Assembly (NCBI RefSeq): GCF_029167105.1
Contig: NZ_JARFML010000011.1
Location: 62,001 to 126,000 of the forward strand
DNA: 64,000 nt
From: Bradyrhizobium yuanmingense
GTDB lineage: Bacteria > Pseudomonadota > Alphaproteobacteria > Rhizobiales > Xanthobacteraceae
Direction: 5' to 3'
Shown: piece by piece, positions 34,776 through 43,537 of the stretch
How positions within the stretch are numbered: position 1 is the first letter of the stretch
How the letters are laid out: the number at the start of each line of letters is the position of its first letter
Program-made: the position numbers and the translations under genes
Notes under the pieces: generated by a model
What the model was told of the DNA's origin: nothing
Databases searched by the model: none
Seen by the model: only the letters and a program-made list of their open reading frames with translations

Positions 34776-34803
34776 CGTGAACGTTTCGCCCACTTACTCC
34801 GCT

Positions 34804-34875
34804 CGTCATTCCGGGGCGACGCGAAGCGTCGAGCTATGGTGCGCAATTGCGACTTCGTCGCGCCCCGGAATGACG
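34804..34875. repeat. perfect inverted repeat (CGTCATTCCGGGGCG type)
   Basis: CGTCATTCCGGGGCG (34804-34818) and CGCCCCGGAATGACG (34861-34875) are exact reverse complements, separated by 42 bp that are partly self-complementary (GCGAAGCGTCG / GCGACTTCGTCG). A typical alphaproteobacterial REP-like hairpin. Confidence 0.85.
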
Positions 34876-35027
34876 AACGGAGAGCGCGCGACCGCCGCTT
34901 ATCCGTTGGGCAAATGCACGCCGCGAAGCCGTCGCACAGGGAATAAGCAGGCGTCGATCGCCGGCGTAACCTTCTGACCAGACAACAAATTCCCTCGCTA
35001 CCCGCGCTCAACCGCAATTGTACACAA

Positions 35028-35043
35028 TGGCACGGCGCTTGCA
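35028..35043 (+). promoter_or_regulatory. sigma-54 (RpoN) -24/-12 promoter
   Basis: TGGCAC-GGCGC-TTGCA matches the RpoN consensus TGGCAC-N5-TTGC[A/T] exactly. It lies 36 bp upstream of the biuret-hydrolase-like ATG. Transcription would start near 35053. Confidence 0.8.
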
Positions 35044-35078
35044 GAACTCCCGCTCAGGAGAGTTCTCGCGGGGCCGTC

Positions 35079-35777
35079 ATGTTGAACTCAGCCAAGCCGA
35101 CAAGGGGCGTCGTCAGCGCCGAGCCTGAGCCGATCACGCTCGACTGGCCCGCCACCGCACTCCTCATCATCGACATGCAGCGCGACTTCATGGAGCCCGG
35201 CGGTTTCGGCGAGACGCTGGGTAACGACGTCAGCCAGCTCGCGCGCGCGGTGAAGCCGATCGGCGCGGTGCTGACGGCGGCGCGCGACACCGGCATGCTG
35301 GTCATTCACACGCGCGAGGGGCATCTGCCCGATCTCTCCGACGCCCCGCCGGCAAAGATCGAGCGCGGCGCGCCGAGCCTTCGCATCGGCGATCCCGGTC
35401 CGATGGGACGCATCCTCATTCGCGGCGAGGCCGGCCACGACATCATTCCCGAGCTCTATCCGCTCGACAGCGAAATCGTGATCGACAAGCCCGGCAAGGG
35501 GGCGTTCTACGCGACCGAGCTCGGCGAGGTCCTGGAGAAATACGGCATCGAGAATTTGCTCGTGTGCGGCGTCACCACGGAAGTGTGCGTCAATACCACG
35601 GTGCGCGAGGCCAACGACCGCGGCTATCGCTGCGTCGTCATCGCCGACGGCTGCGCGTCCTATTTCCCCGAGTTTCACGAGATGGGCCTGAAGATGATCA
35701 AGGCCCAGGGCGGCATCTTCGGCTGGGTGGCGGATTCAGCCGCAGTTCTGGAGGCAATGAAGGTTTCGACCACATAG
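35079..35777 (+). CDS. isochorismatase-family cysteine hydrolase, biuret hydrolase-like
   Basis: A 232-residue amidohydrolase. The catalytic triad is Asp32 (LIIDMQRDF), Lys137 ([12 protein letters not shown]) and Cys170 ([11 protein letters not shown]). Spacing and the surrounding text ([52 protein letters not shown]) closely resemble rhizobial biuret hydrolase BiuH, whose triad is Asp36/Lys142/Cys175. Biuret hydrolase yields allophanate and ammonia; related enzymes hydrolyse ureidoacrylate or N-carbamoyl compounds. It is first in a two-gene unit with an NCS2-type permease, behind a sigma-54 promoter, which fits nitrogen scavenging. Confidence 0.88.
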   Translation: MLNSAKPTRGVVSAEPEPITLDWPATALLIIDMQRDFMEPGGFGETLGNDVSQLARAVKPIGAVLTAARDTGMLVIHTREGHLPDLSDAPPAKIERGAPSLRIGDPGPMGRILIRGEAGHDIIPELYPLDSEIVIDKPGKGAFYATELGEVLEKYGIENLLVCGVTTEVCVNTTVREANDRGYRCVVIADGCASYFPEFHEMGLKMIKAQGGIFGWVADSAAVLEAMKVSTT

Positions 35778-35788
35778 GGGGTATTATC

Positions 35789-37456
35789 ATGAGCACATTG
35801 ACGGGGGCGGCCGGCAGTTCTGATCTGAACAAGTCCGACTTCAAGCCGGCGCTATGGACGTCGGGCGACTGGAACGCGTTGTTCGGCTTCGGCACCAACA
35901 TCCTCGTCAACATGCTGGTGCTCACGGGCCTGTTGCGCTTTGTGCTGAAGATGCCCGACAGCCTCGTGTTCGGCCGCATCCTGCCCGCGCTCGGGCTGAT
36001 GATGTGTCTTTCCACCTTCTATTACGCCTATCTCGCCTATCGCCTCGCCCAGAAGACCGGCCGCAACGACGTCTGCGCGCTGCCGTCGGGCGTCAGCGTG
36101 CCGCACATGTTCATCGTGACCTTCGTGATCATGCTGCCGATCACGCTCAAGACCGGCGATCCGCTCAAGGGCTGGTCGGCGGGTCTCGTCTGGGTGTTCT
36201 TCCAGAGCTTCATCCTGATGATTGGCGGCTTCATCGCGCCGTTCATCCGCAAGATCACGCCGCGCGCGGCGCTGCTGGGCACGCTCGCGGGCGTCTCCGT
36301 CACCTTCATCTCGATGCGGCCAGCGTTAGAGATGTACATGACGCCGCAGATCGGTCTCGTCTGCTTCGCCATCATCCTGGTGAGCTGGTTCGGCGGCGTG
36401 AAATACTGGCGCGGCATTCCCGCAGGCCTCGTCGCCATCGCGGCCGGCATGATCATCGCCTGGGGCTCGAACCTGTTCGGGCTCGGCCTCGGCGGCCTGA
36501 GCATCGCGGGTGTCGGCGCGGCCTTCGCCAATTTCGGCTTCTCGGTGCCGATCCCGGCGTTTGGCTACGTCTTCTCCGGCTTTGAATTCCTCGGCATCAT
36601 CCTGGTCACCGCCATTCCGTTCGGGATCTATGACCTCGTCGAGGCCATGGACAATGTCGAGAGCGCGGAAGCGGCCGGCGACGACTATCCGACCACGCGG
36701 GTGCTCACCGCCGACGGCGTCGTCAGCCTGATCGGCTGCCTGATGGGCAATCCCTTCATCAACGCCGTCTATATCGGTCATCCCGGCTGGAAGGCGATGG
36801 GCGGCCGGATCGGTTATTCGGCTGCGACCGGCATCATGGTGGTGGTGTTGTCCTGGTTCGGCATCATCTCGGTGCTGCTGGCGCTGGTGCCCGTCGTCGC
36901 AATCTCGCCGATCCTGCTCTATATCGGCATGCTGATCGGTGCGCAGGCGTTCCAGACCACGCCGGTCAAGCATGCGCCCGCGATCGTATTGGCACTGACC
37001 CCGCACCTTGCCGCCTGGGCCAAGCTCCAGATCGATACGATGCTGGCCTCGACCATGACTGCGGCAGCAACCGTCGGCGGGATGGCGGCGGACAAGGCCG
37101 ACGCAGTCAAAACGGCTGCGATTGCCGCGCTGCCGCAGCAAGGCGTGTTCTATCACGGCCTCGAGGTGATGGGCGGCGGCTCCATCCTCGGCGGCCTTAT
37201 CCTCGGCGCCGTCGGTGTCTTCATCATCGAGCGCGATTTCGAGAAGGCCTCCGCCTTTGCGCTGGTCGGCGCGATCCTGACCTATTTCGGCTTCATGCAT
37301 GGCGAGGCCGTCGGCATCGGCGGCGGCTTTGGCGTGACCCCCGCGGTCGCGCTGGCCTACGCCGTGATGGCCGCCGGCCTGTTCGCCGCCAGCAAGCTCG
37401 GCGCCAGCGAGCACTATGCCGCGCATCCGGAGATGTCGGCCGCGCCGGCGGAGTAG
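35789..37456 (+). CDS. NCS2-like (xanthine/uracil-type) permease family protein
   Basis: A 555-residue integral membrane protein with about 13 hydrophobic segments. Features reminiscent of the NCS2/AzgA permeases are the first helix region WNALFGFGTNILVNMLVLTGLL, IPFGIYDLVEAMDNVESAEAAGD (compare AzgA-like sequences where D/E-rich text follows a long helix) and VVSLIGCLMGNPFINAVYIGHPGWKAMGGRIGYS. AGGGGG lies 6 bp before the ATG and 11 bp separate it from the hydrolase gene. The likely substrate is a nitrogen heterocycle or ureide that the upstream enzyme helps degrade; that is inference. Confidence 0.8.
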   Translation: MSTLTGAAGSSDLNKSDFKPALWTSGDWNALFGFGTNILVNMLVLTGLLRFVLKMPDSLVFGRILPALGLMMCLSTFYYAYLAYRLAQKTGRNDVCALPSGVSVPHMFIVTFVIMLPITLKTGDPLKGWSAGLVWVFFQSFILMIGGFIAPFIRKITPRAALLGTLAGVSVTFISMRPALEMYMTPQIGLVCFAIILVSWFGGVKYWRGIPAGLVAIAAGMIIAWGSNLFGLGLGGLSIAGVGAAFANFGFSVPIPAFGYVFSGFEFLGIILVTAIPFGIYDLVEAMDNVESAEAAGDDYPTTRVLTADGVVSLIGCLMGNPFINAVYIGHPGWKAMGGRIGYSAATGIMVVVLSWFGIISVLLALVPVVAISPILLYIGMLIGAQAFQTTPVKHAPAIVLALTPHLAAWAKLQIDTMLASTMTAAATVGGMAADKADAVKTAAIAALPQQGVFYHGLEVMGGGSILGGLILGAVGVFIIERDFEKASAFALVGAILTYFGFMHGEAVGIGGGFGVTPAVALAYAVMAAGLFAASKLGASEHYAAHPEMSAAPAE

Positions 37457-37474
37457 GCCCGGCTTTCACTTGAG

Positions 37475-37504
37475 GAAGCGGCCGGGCGATCGCCCGGCCG
37501 CTTC
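37475..37504. terminator. perfect 30-bp palindrome, bidirectional terminator
   Basis: GAAGCGGCCGGGCGA followed directly by its reverse complement TCGCCCGGCCGCTTC, then TGTTT. It sits between the convergent permease gene and soxA, so one stem can end both transcripts. Confidence 0.85.
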
Positions 37505-37508
37505 TGTT

Positions 37509-38288
37509 TCAAGGCCGTACCGCCGGCGTTTCCATCGGCAGGCCGCGCGCCCGCGACATCAGGTACAGTTCGAGCGCAACCAGCTCGGGTGAGCCGTAAT
37601 CATAGGCCTGGGCGCGGACGCCGCTCATGCAGCTGCGCAGCCGCCGCTCCAGCGACCCCAGCGTCTGCCATTCCAGTCGATACAGCGGATAGCCGGTCGG
37701 CTGTCCCTGCGTGATCGGAGCGCCCGCGAGGCGCTTGTCGAAATTGTCGTCATGGCAGTTGGTGCAGGCAAGGTTGAGCTGGCCTTCGCGCTGCATGAAG
37801 AGGCCGCGGCCCTGGTCGACAAACGGCTTGAGCTGCGGATCGTCGCCGGCGGTGATCGGACTACTACGCGACTGGTGGCCGACGAAGGCGGACAATGCGA
37901 GCAGGTCGCGGCTCTCGTAAGGTAGCGGCGTCGCCTGCTGATGATTGTCCCGGCAGAGATTGATGCGCTGGTCGAGCGTGACGGGGCGGCCGAGGTCCTT
38001 GTCGAAAGCGGGATAGCGCGCGGCAACGCCCTTCATGCTGGTGCGCGCATCGCCATGACAATCGGCGCATGCCCTGTCGGCGCTGCCGGTCTTCTTCTTC
38101 CACAGCTGCTCGCCGTCGAGCACGAACAGCATGCCGGGGTTGGCGGTGTCGTCATCCTGCATCGCGCGGGTGTCCGGACCCATGAAGGCATAGCCGGACC
38201 GGCGCGCATCGGACGGGATCTCTCCGGCGAGCAGGGCGGGGGCCGTGACGAGCAATATCGCCGCCGCTATCGCGCGCCAAGAGATCAT
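37509..38288 (-). CDS. soxA: SoxA, diheme c-type cytochrome of the Sox thiosulfate-oxidising system
   Basis: A 259-residue periplasmic cytochrome. Signal peptide MISWRAIAAAILLVTAPALLA. Two heme motifs are CADCH (about residue 75) and CTNCH (about 175). The reactive Cys lies in LRSCMSGVRAQ near the C terminus, where the SoxAX active-site cysteine sits; RINLCRDNHQQ is also a family segment. SoxAX couples thiosulfate to the SoxY cysteine. The ATG overlaps the soxZ stop by four bases. It is the last gene of the fccB-soxXYZA unit. Confidence 0.92.
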   Translation of the reverse strand: MISWRAIAAAILLVTAPALLAGEIPSDARRSGYAFMGPDTRAMQDDDTANPGMLFVLDGEQLWKKKTGSADRACADCHGDARTSMKGVAARYPAFDKDLGRPVTLDQRINLCRDNHQQATPLPYESRDLLALSAFVGHQSRSSPITAGDDPQLKPFVDQGRGLFMQREGQLNLACTNCHDDNFDKRLAGAPITQGQPTGYPLYRLEWQTLGSLERRLRSCMSGVRAQAYDYGSPELVALELYLMSRARGLPMETPAVRP

Positions 38289-38602
38289 CCGACCGTGATC
38301 GATGCCGATGCGGTGGACGAATAGCCGTTGTCGCCAATCCACTCGAACTCGAACTTGCCGCTCTCCTTGGCCACCGTGAAGAACGACAGATATGGGTTCG
38401 CCGCGATCGCCGGAAACAGGTCGGCACGAAAGATTTCGGCGCCGTTGTAGCGGCAGATGAAGCTCGTGATGATGTCGCGCGGCACGAGCTTGCCGTCCGC
38501 GGTATGGCGGAATCCTGTTTCCATGATGTGCGAGGTCAGCGTGCGGATCTCGATGATATCGCCGCGTCTGGCTTTCGAGGGAACGTTGATGAGGGCGGCC
38601 AT
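38285..38602 (-). CDS. soxZ: SoxZ, subunit of the SoxYZ sulfur carrier
   Basis: A 105-residue Ig-like protein. Typical SoxZ text is PSKARRGDIIEIRTLTSHIMETGFR, a basic patch KLVPRDIITSFICRYNGAEIF and FEFEWIGDNGYSSTASASITV. It forms a heterodimer with SoxY. The start overlaps the soxY stop by one base (TGATG) and its stop overlaps soxA by four. Confidence 0.92.
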   Translation of the reverse strand: MAALINVPSKARRGDIIEIRTLTSHIMETGFRHTADGKLVPRDIITSFICRYNGAEIFRADLFPAIAANPYLSFFTVAKESGKFEFEWIGDNGYSSTASASITVG

Positions 38603-39069
38603 CAGTTCATCTCCTCGGTGCAGGCCGCCAGCGTCACGACGACATCGGCGGCAACCTGCCAGAACGTGTCGTCGGACAGGCGCGCGATCGCGACCACCTT
38701 CTGGGTATCGGCGAGCCGGATCCGGGTCGAGACCTGGGCTCGGCCGGCGGATGGACCAAGATAGAAATTGCCGATGTTCGGCTGCGGGTTCTTCTCGTTG
38801 AAGACGTGGATGCTCTTGACGTGGTCGTCCGCCGTCATCGGGCTTGCAACGCTGACCGTCATCGGCACCGTGTTGCCGTTCTCGACCAGCGGCGGAATGT
38901 CGAGCCTGATCCTGCCGCTGCGAAGCTGGGCTTCGCCTACCACGTTACGGATCGCAGCGTTGAGCATCGCCGGCGTTGCTTGAAGCGGCCGCAGCGTCAC
39001 GATCGGGACCGTGCCGGCGACTGTCATGCCTCCGGCAAGGTTCAGGAATTGTCGTCGCGTGGTCGGCAT
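38602..39069 (-). CDS. soxY: SoxY-like sulfur carrier with non-canonical C terminus
   Basis: A 155-residue protein with a Tat signal (TTRRQFLNLAGG) and the SoxY core (IRLDIPPLVENGNTVPMTVSVASPM, HVKSIHVFNEKNPQPNIGNFYLGP). Canonical SoxY ends in GGCGG, the swinging arm carrying sulfur on its Cys. Here the end is LAACTEEMN: a Cys (Cys150) is kept but the glycines are not, and four residues follow. It is genuinely SoxY-like and adjacent to soxZ, but may represent a variant carrier. ATG 39069 is used; longer frames upstream overlap soxX. Confidence 0.85.
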   Translation of the reverse strand: MPTTRRQFLNLAGGMTVAGTVPIVTLRPLQATPAMLNAAIRNVVGEAQLRSGRIRLDIPPLVENGNTVPMTVSVASPMTADDHVKSIHVFNEKNPQPNIGNFYLGPSAGRAQVSTRIRLADTQKVVAIARLSDDTFWQVAADVVVTLAACTEEMN

Positions 39070-39073
39070 GAAC

Positions 39074-39508
39074 CTAGTCCCGAAGCGTTGCAAGAAAGGC
39101 CACGATGTCCTCGATCTCCGCAGCCGACAGGATCGGCTTGCCGGCGAAGTTGCGTCCGACGCGGACGAGGCCGTCGTTGCGATAATAGGACGGCATGATG
39201 GTGTCCGGATTGAAGCGCGAGGCATCGACCAGTCGAAGCCGCAACTGGCTCGCGGACCACCGGTTCCCGGCACCGGCAAGATCAGGCGCGAGGTCGCCCT
39301 GGAACCGCGTTTCCGGAAATGGGCCGGAATGGCAGAGGATACAGGTCGTCGTGCGTGCGAGCACCAGCGCGCGTCCGCGCGCGGCATCGCCGGATGAGCC
39401 TGTGAGCGAGACTGCAATGCCGTCGCCGACGATTGTGTAGGGCACGAGCTCGTCCGCGCTCGCGCTGCAGGCGAGGCTGGCAGAGATCAGCACTGCGATA
39501 TGGATCAT
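39074..39508 (-). CDS. soxX: SoxX, monoheme c-type cytochrome
   Basis: A 144-residue periplasmic cytochrome. Signal peptide MIHIAVLISASLACSASA, heme motif CILCH at about residue 56, then the SoxX pattern FQGDLAPDLAGAGNRWSASQLRLRLVDASRFNPDTIMPSYYR with the Met axial ligand in IMPSY. It pairs with SoxA. Four base pairs separate it from fccB upstream and soxY downstream, so the genes are co-transcribed. Confidence 0.9.
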   Translation of the reverse strand: MIHIAVLISASLACSASADELVPYTIVGDGIAVSLTGSSGDAARGRALVLARTTTCILCHSGPFPETRFQGDLAPDLAGAGNRWSASQLRLRLVDASRFNPDTIMPSYYRNDGLVRVGRNFAGKPILSAAEIEDIVAFLATLRD

Positions 39509-39512
39509 TGCT

Positions 39513-40784
39513 CTAGCCAAAGGTGTCCGCCGTGATGGTTTCAAACCAGCGCTCCGCCTCCGCGGCCTCGCGGGCGCGTAATTCGCGCGGCGCGTCGACC
39601 GGGCTTGTGGCGCCGCCCTCGACCTCGGCGAAGATGTCGCCCCTGGGCTCGTAATTGCCGGCCAGCGAGAAGCCGTAACCGGGCGCGACGACGTTGTAAC
39701 AGACGCCGGTCAGGCGTGGCGTGTCCGGCGCGCGGCCGGCAAGGAGATTTACGATCGCGCCAGCACAGGCCTTGCCTTGCGCGCTCGCAGCGGCTGCCGA
39801 TTTTGGAATGCCGCCGCCGAGGCAGGCATCGCCAATGACGTGGACGTTCGGAACGAGTTTCGACTCGAACGTGACGGGATCGATCGGGCACCAGCCCGTC
39901 GCGTCCGCAGCGCCCGCGATGGCGGCGATGCGCCCCGCGCGTTGCGGCGGGATGACATTGGCGACATCAGGCGTGTAGTTGCCGAACTCCGTGACGATGG
40001 TTTGCGTGGTCGGATCGACCGAGGTGACGCGGCCGCCTTGCGACAGTGCGACGCGCTCGATCATGTCGCCATAGAGCTCCTTCCACGCCTTCTCGAACAG
40101 CCGCTGCTGCGAGAACGCGTCCTTGGCATCGAGGATCAGAACTTTCGAGCGCGGCTTTCTCGACTTCAGATAATGCGCGATCAGGCTCGCACGCTCGTAG
40201 GGCGCTGGCGGGCACCTGGAAGGATTGGCCGGGATTGCAATGGCGACCGTGCCGCCGTCCGCCATCGCCTCCAATTGCCGGCGCAGCAAAAGCGTTTGCG
40301 CGCCAGCCTTCCAGCCGTGCGGCATCGTCTCCGGCGCAGCACCGTCGTAGCCGGGCAGGGCCTCGAGGTGGAAGTCGATGCCGGGCGAAAGCACGAGGCG
40401 GTCATAGCCGAACGGGGTGTCATCGCCCGTTGTCACACGACGCGTTTGCGTGTCGATGCCCGTCGCAGCCTGGGCGACGATGCTGATGCCCTCGGCGACA
40501 AGTTTGTCATAGCCGAACTGCTGCGCCTCGATCTCGCGAAGGCCCGCGATCACCTCGTTGCTGAAGGGACAGGAGATGTAGGTCTTGTTCGGATCGATCA
40601 GGGTGACCTGCAATTTAGCATCGGCGCGCTTGAGCGCGCGGGCGCAAGCGGCGCCGCCAAAGCCGCCGCCGACCACGACGATGCGGCCCGCCGATTGCGC
40701 GCGCAGGATCGAAGGGGCGGCGAGCGATGTAGCCGCGACGGCGATGCCGAGGGCGACATTCCGCCGCGTCACCGGCGCAGTCAT
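39513..40784 (-). CDS. fccB: flavocytochrome c sulfide dehydrogenase flavoprotein (FccB/SoxF)
   Basis: A 423-residue Tat-exported flavoprotein (TRRNVALGIAVAATSLAAPS). The FAD motif is GRIVVVGGGFGGAACARAL. Conserved cysteine segments are YISCPFSNEVIAG, SRCPPAPYERASLI, TGWCPIDP and GVCYNVV; the first and last correspond to the redox disulfide of FccB. The C terminus has the FCSD flavin-binding domain. The enzyme oxidises sulfide to sulfur or polysulfide and normally passes electrons to a cytochrome subunit FccA/SoxE; no such gene is seen here, so SoxX or another cytochrome would have to serve. ATG 40784. Confidence 0.92.
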   Translation of the reverse strand: MTAPVTRRNVALGIAVAATSLAAPSILRAQSAGRIVVVGGGFGGAACARALKRADAKLQVTLIDPNKTYISCPFSNEVIAGLREIEAQQFGYDKLVAEGISIVAQAATGIDTQTRRVTTGDDTPFGYDRLVLSPGIDFHLEALPGYDGAAPETMPHGWKAGAQTLLLRRQLEAMADGGTVAIAIPANPSRCPPAPYERASLIAHYLKSRKPRSKVLILDAKDAFSQQRLFEKAWKELYGDMIERVALSQGGRVTSVDPTTQTIVTEFGNYTPDVANVIPPQRAGRIAAIAGAADATGWCPIDPVTFESKLVPNVHVIGDACLGGGIPKSAAAASAQGKACAGAIVNLLAGRAPDTPRLTGVCYNVVAPGYGFSLAGNYEPRGDIFAEVEGGATSPVDAPRELRAREAAEAERWFETITADTFG

Positions 40785-40840
40785 GAGACCTGTCCGGAAA
40801 ATGCTGCGGCGGCCGATACGGCCGCCGCGATTTGACGTTT

Positions 40841-40888
40841 GAGCATGATCTTTTCGGACAACCGCTCCACACTTCTCCGGATCATGCT
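40841..40888. repeat. rhizobial palindromic element (GAGCATGATC...GGATCATGCTT)
   Basis: GAGCATGATC at 40841-40850 pairs with GATCATGCTT at 40879-40888 (nine matched bases), with TTTTCGGA and TTCTCCGG inside the loop arms. This intergenic palindrome is common in Bradyrhizobium. It separates the molybdenum hydroxylase pair from fccB. Confidence 0.8.
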
Positions 40889-43075
40889 TTACGCTAAGGT
40901 GATGTTCTGGTCGCGCAGCGGCACATGGCGGATGCGCTTGCCGGTCGCGGCGAAATACGCGTTCAGCACCGCCGGCGCCGCGATGCCGATGGTCGGCTCG
41001 CCGACGCCGCCCCAGAACCCGCCGCTCGGCACCATCACCGTCTCCACCTTCGGCATCTCGTTGATGCGCATCGAATTGTAGGTATCGAAGTTGGTCTGCT
41101 CGATCTTGCCGTCCTTCACCGTGCAGCCGCCGTAGAACAGCGCGGAGAGGCCATAGACGAAGGAGCCGGCGACCTGCCGTTCCACTTGCGCCGGATTGAC
41201 GACGTAGCCCGGATCGGTGGAGGCGACGATGCGATGCACCTTGATCTTGCTGCCCTCTGTCACCGAGATCTCGGCGGCGCCGGCGACATAGCTGCCATAG
41301 CCCATCACCTGCGCGATGCCGCGATAGACGCCTTGCGGCGCCGGCGTGTTCCAACCGATCTTCTCGGCAACCGCATTGAGTACCGCGAGGTGCTTGGGGT
41401 GGTTGCCCATCAGCTTGCGGCGGAATTCGAGCGGGTCCTGGCCTGCGGCATGGGCGAGCTCGTCCATGAAGCATTCCATGTAGATCGCGTTGTGGTTGAC
41501 ATTGACGCCGCGCCAGAAGCCGGGCGGGACGTGCGGGTTGCGCATCGCATGCTCGACCAGAAGGTTCGGCACCGAATAGCCGAATGCGGCTTCGCCAGAT
41601 TGGGCGACGCCCTGGAATGCCGCGGGATCCATGCCGTTCTGCAACGCTTCGGGGCGGAGCGAGAACAGGATCGATTGCCCGGACAGGCGGTAGTGCAGCG
41701 CGATCAGGTTGTTGTTGGCATCGAACGCGCCAGTCATCTTGCACTGGGTGATCGGGTGATACCTGCCGTGCGCCATGTCCTCTTCGCGCGACCACAGCAG
41801 CTTGATCGGCGTGCCCGCCATCTGTTTGGCGATCATGACCGCCTGGCGGACATAGTCGGTCTGGCCGCGACGGCCGAAGCCGCCGCCTGGCATCACCTTG
41901 TGCACGTCGCACTTCTCGGCCGGCAGGCCGGACGCTTCCAGCACCGCTGCAAACGCCGCCTCGCCGTTCTGCGTGCCGCACCAGACCTCGCATTTGTCGG
42001 CCGTGTAGAGCGCGGTGGCGTTCATCGGCTCCATCGTGGCGTGGTTCTGGTAGGGATAGGAGTAGACGGCCTCGACCTTCTTGGCGGCGCCGGCAATCGC
42101 GGCCTTCGCGTCGCCGTTCTTGTTGCCGACATAGGCCGGCTGCGCATTGTCGAGGCCCTCGGCCAGCCACTTCGCGATCGACTCGCTGGAGACTTTTGCG
42201 TTGTCGCCTTCGTCCCAGACGATCGGCAGCGCCTCCAGCGCGGTCTTGGCGTGCCACCAGGTGTCGGCGACGACCGCGACCGCGGTATCGCCGACCTTGA
42301 CGACCTTCTTGACGCCTTTCATGTTGGCGATCTTGGCTTCGTCAAAGCTCTTCAGCTTGCCGCCGAACACGGGGCAGTCCTTGATCGCAGCGTTCAGCAT
42401 GCCCGGCAGCTTGACGTCGACGCCGTAGATCATCGCGCCGGTGGTCTTGTCGGCGGTGTCGAGCCGATTGACGCCCTTGCCGATCAGCTTCCAGTCCTTC
42501 GGATCCTTCAGCTTGACGTCCGCCGGCGGCGTCAGTTTCGCCGCGGCCTCGGCGACCTTGCCGTAGGTCGTGGTCCGGCCCGAGGGCGTATGGGTGATGA
42601 CGCTGTTCGCGGCCCTGCATTCGGACGCCGGCACTTTCCACGCGTCGGCTGCGGCCTGGATCAGCATCACGCGCGCGGTGGCGCCGCCCTTGCGGACATA
42701 GTCCTGCGAGGAGCGGATGCCGCGGCTGCCGCCGGTTGAGAAATCACCCCAGACGCGCTTGCGGGCGACGCTCTGGCCGGGGGTCGGATATTCGGTCGTG
42801 ACCTTGGTCCAGTCGCATTCGAGCTCCTCGGCAACGAGCTGGGCGAGGCCGGTCAGCGAGCCCTGACCCATCTCCGAGCGGGCGATACGGATCACCACGG
42901 TGTCGTCGGGCCTGACCACGACCCAGGCGCCGATCTCCGGCGAGCCGTCGGCGGCGCGGACCACGGCGGGGCCGCCGAAGGGCAGGTCGAGGCCGATGGC
43001 AAGGCCGGCACCGACCGCAGCGGTGCCGATGACGAAGGCGCGGCGGTTGAGCCGCGGCGATATATGCTTGTTCAT
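40889..43075 (-). CDS. xanthine dehydrogenase-family molybdopterin-binding subunit (isoquinoline 1-oxidoreductase/aldehyde oxidase type)
   Basis: A 728-residue Tat-exported Mo subunit (signal LNRRAFVIGTAAVGAGLAIG). Family marks are SEMGQGSLTGLAQLVAEEL, GDFSTGGSRGIRSS, VMPGGGFGRRGQTDYVRQAV, GFWRGVNVNHNAIYMECFMDELA and the catalytic-Glu region GGVGEPTIGIAAPA. Periplasmic enzymes of this group use a separate 2Fe-2S subunit and pass electrons to a cytochrome. They oxidise aldehydes or N-heterocycles. The small subunit gene lies 12 bp upstream. The substrate cannot be read off. Confidence 0.9.
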   Translation of the reverse strand: MNKHISPRLNRRAFVIGTAAVGAGLAIGLDLPFGGPAVVRAADGSPEIGAWVVVRPDDTVVIRIARSEMGQGSLTGLAQLVAEELECDWTKVTTEYPTPGQSVARKRVWGDFSTGGSRGIRSSQDYVRKGGATARVMLIQAAADAWKVPASECRAANSVITHTPSGRTTTYGKVAEAAAKLTPPADVKLKDPKDWKLIGKGVNRLDTADKTTGAMIYGVDVKLPGMLNAAIKDCPVFGGKLKSFDEAKIANMKGVKKVVKVGDTAVAVVADTWWHAKTALEALPIVWDEGDNAKVSSESIAKWLAEGLDNAQPAYVGNKNGDAKAAIAGAAKKVEAVYSYPYQNHATMEPMNATALYTADKCEVWCGTQNGEAAFAAVLEASGLPAEKCDVHKVMPGGGFGRRGQTDYVRQAVMIAKQMAGTPIKLLWSREEDMAHGRYHPITQCKMTGAFDANNNLIALHYRLSGQSILFSLRPEALQNGMDPAAFQGVAQSGEAAFGYSVPNLLVEHAMRNPHVPPGFWRGVNVNHNAIYMECFMDELAHAAGQDPLEFRRKLMGNHPKHLAVLNAVAEKIGWNTPAPQGVYRGIAQVMGYGSYVAGAAEISVTEGSKIKVHRIVASTDPGYVVNPAQVERQVAGSFVYGLSALFYGGCTVKDGKIEQTNFDTYNSMRINEMPKVETVMVPSGGFWGGVGEPTIGIAAPAVLNAYFAATGKRIRHVPLRDQNITLA

Positions 43076-43087
43076 GTGGGGATTTCC

Positions 43088-43537
<450 letters not shown>

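Larger units (their letters stand above)
34776..35078. other. 303-bp intergenic region with palindrome and sigma-54 promoter
   Basis: No gene. It holds the inverted repeat at 34804-34875 and the -24/-12 promoter at 35028-35043. I looked between them for an NtrC-type dyad and found no convincing one. Confidence 0.6.

Noticed and set aside
34890..35010. Possible NtrC enhancer site upstream of the sigma-54 promoter
   Set aside because: The GCAC strings seen there are direct, not dyad, and do not match GCAC-N-GGTGC type sites.
40785..42257. Extension of the fccB frame upstream to 42257
   Set aside because: It would overlap the molybdenum subunit gene in another frame; the Tat signal begins at 40784.
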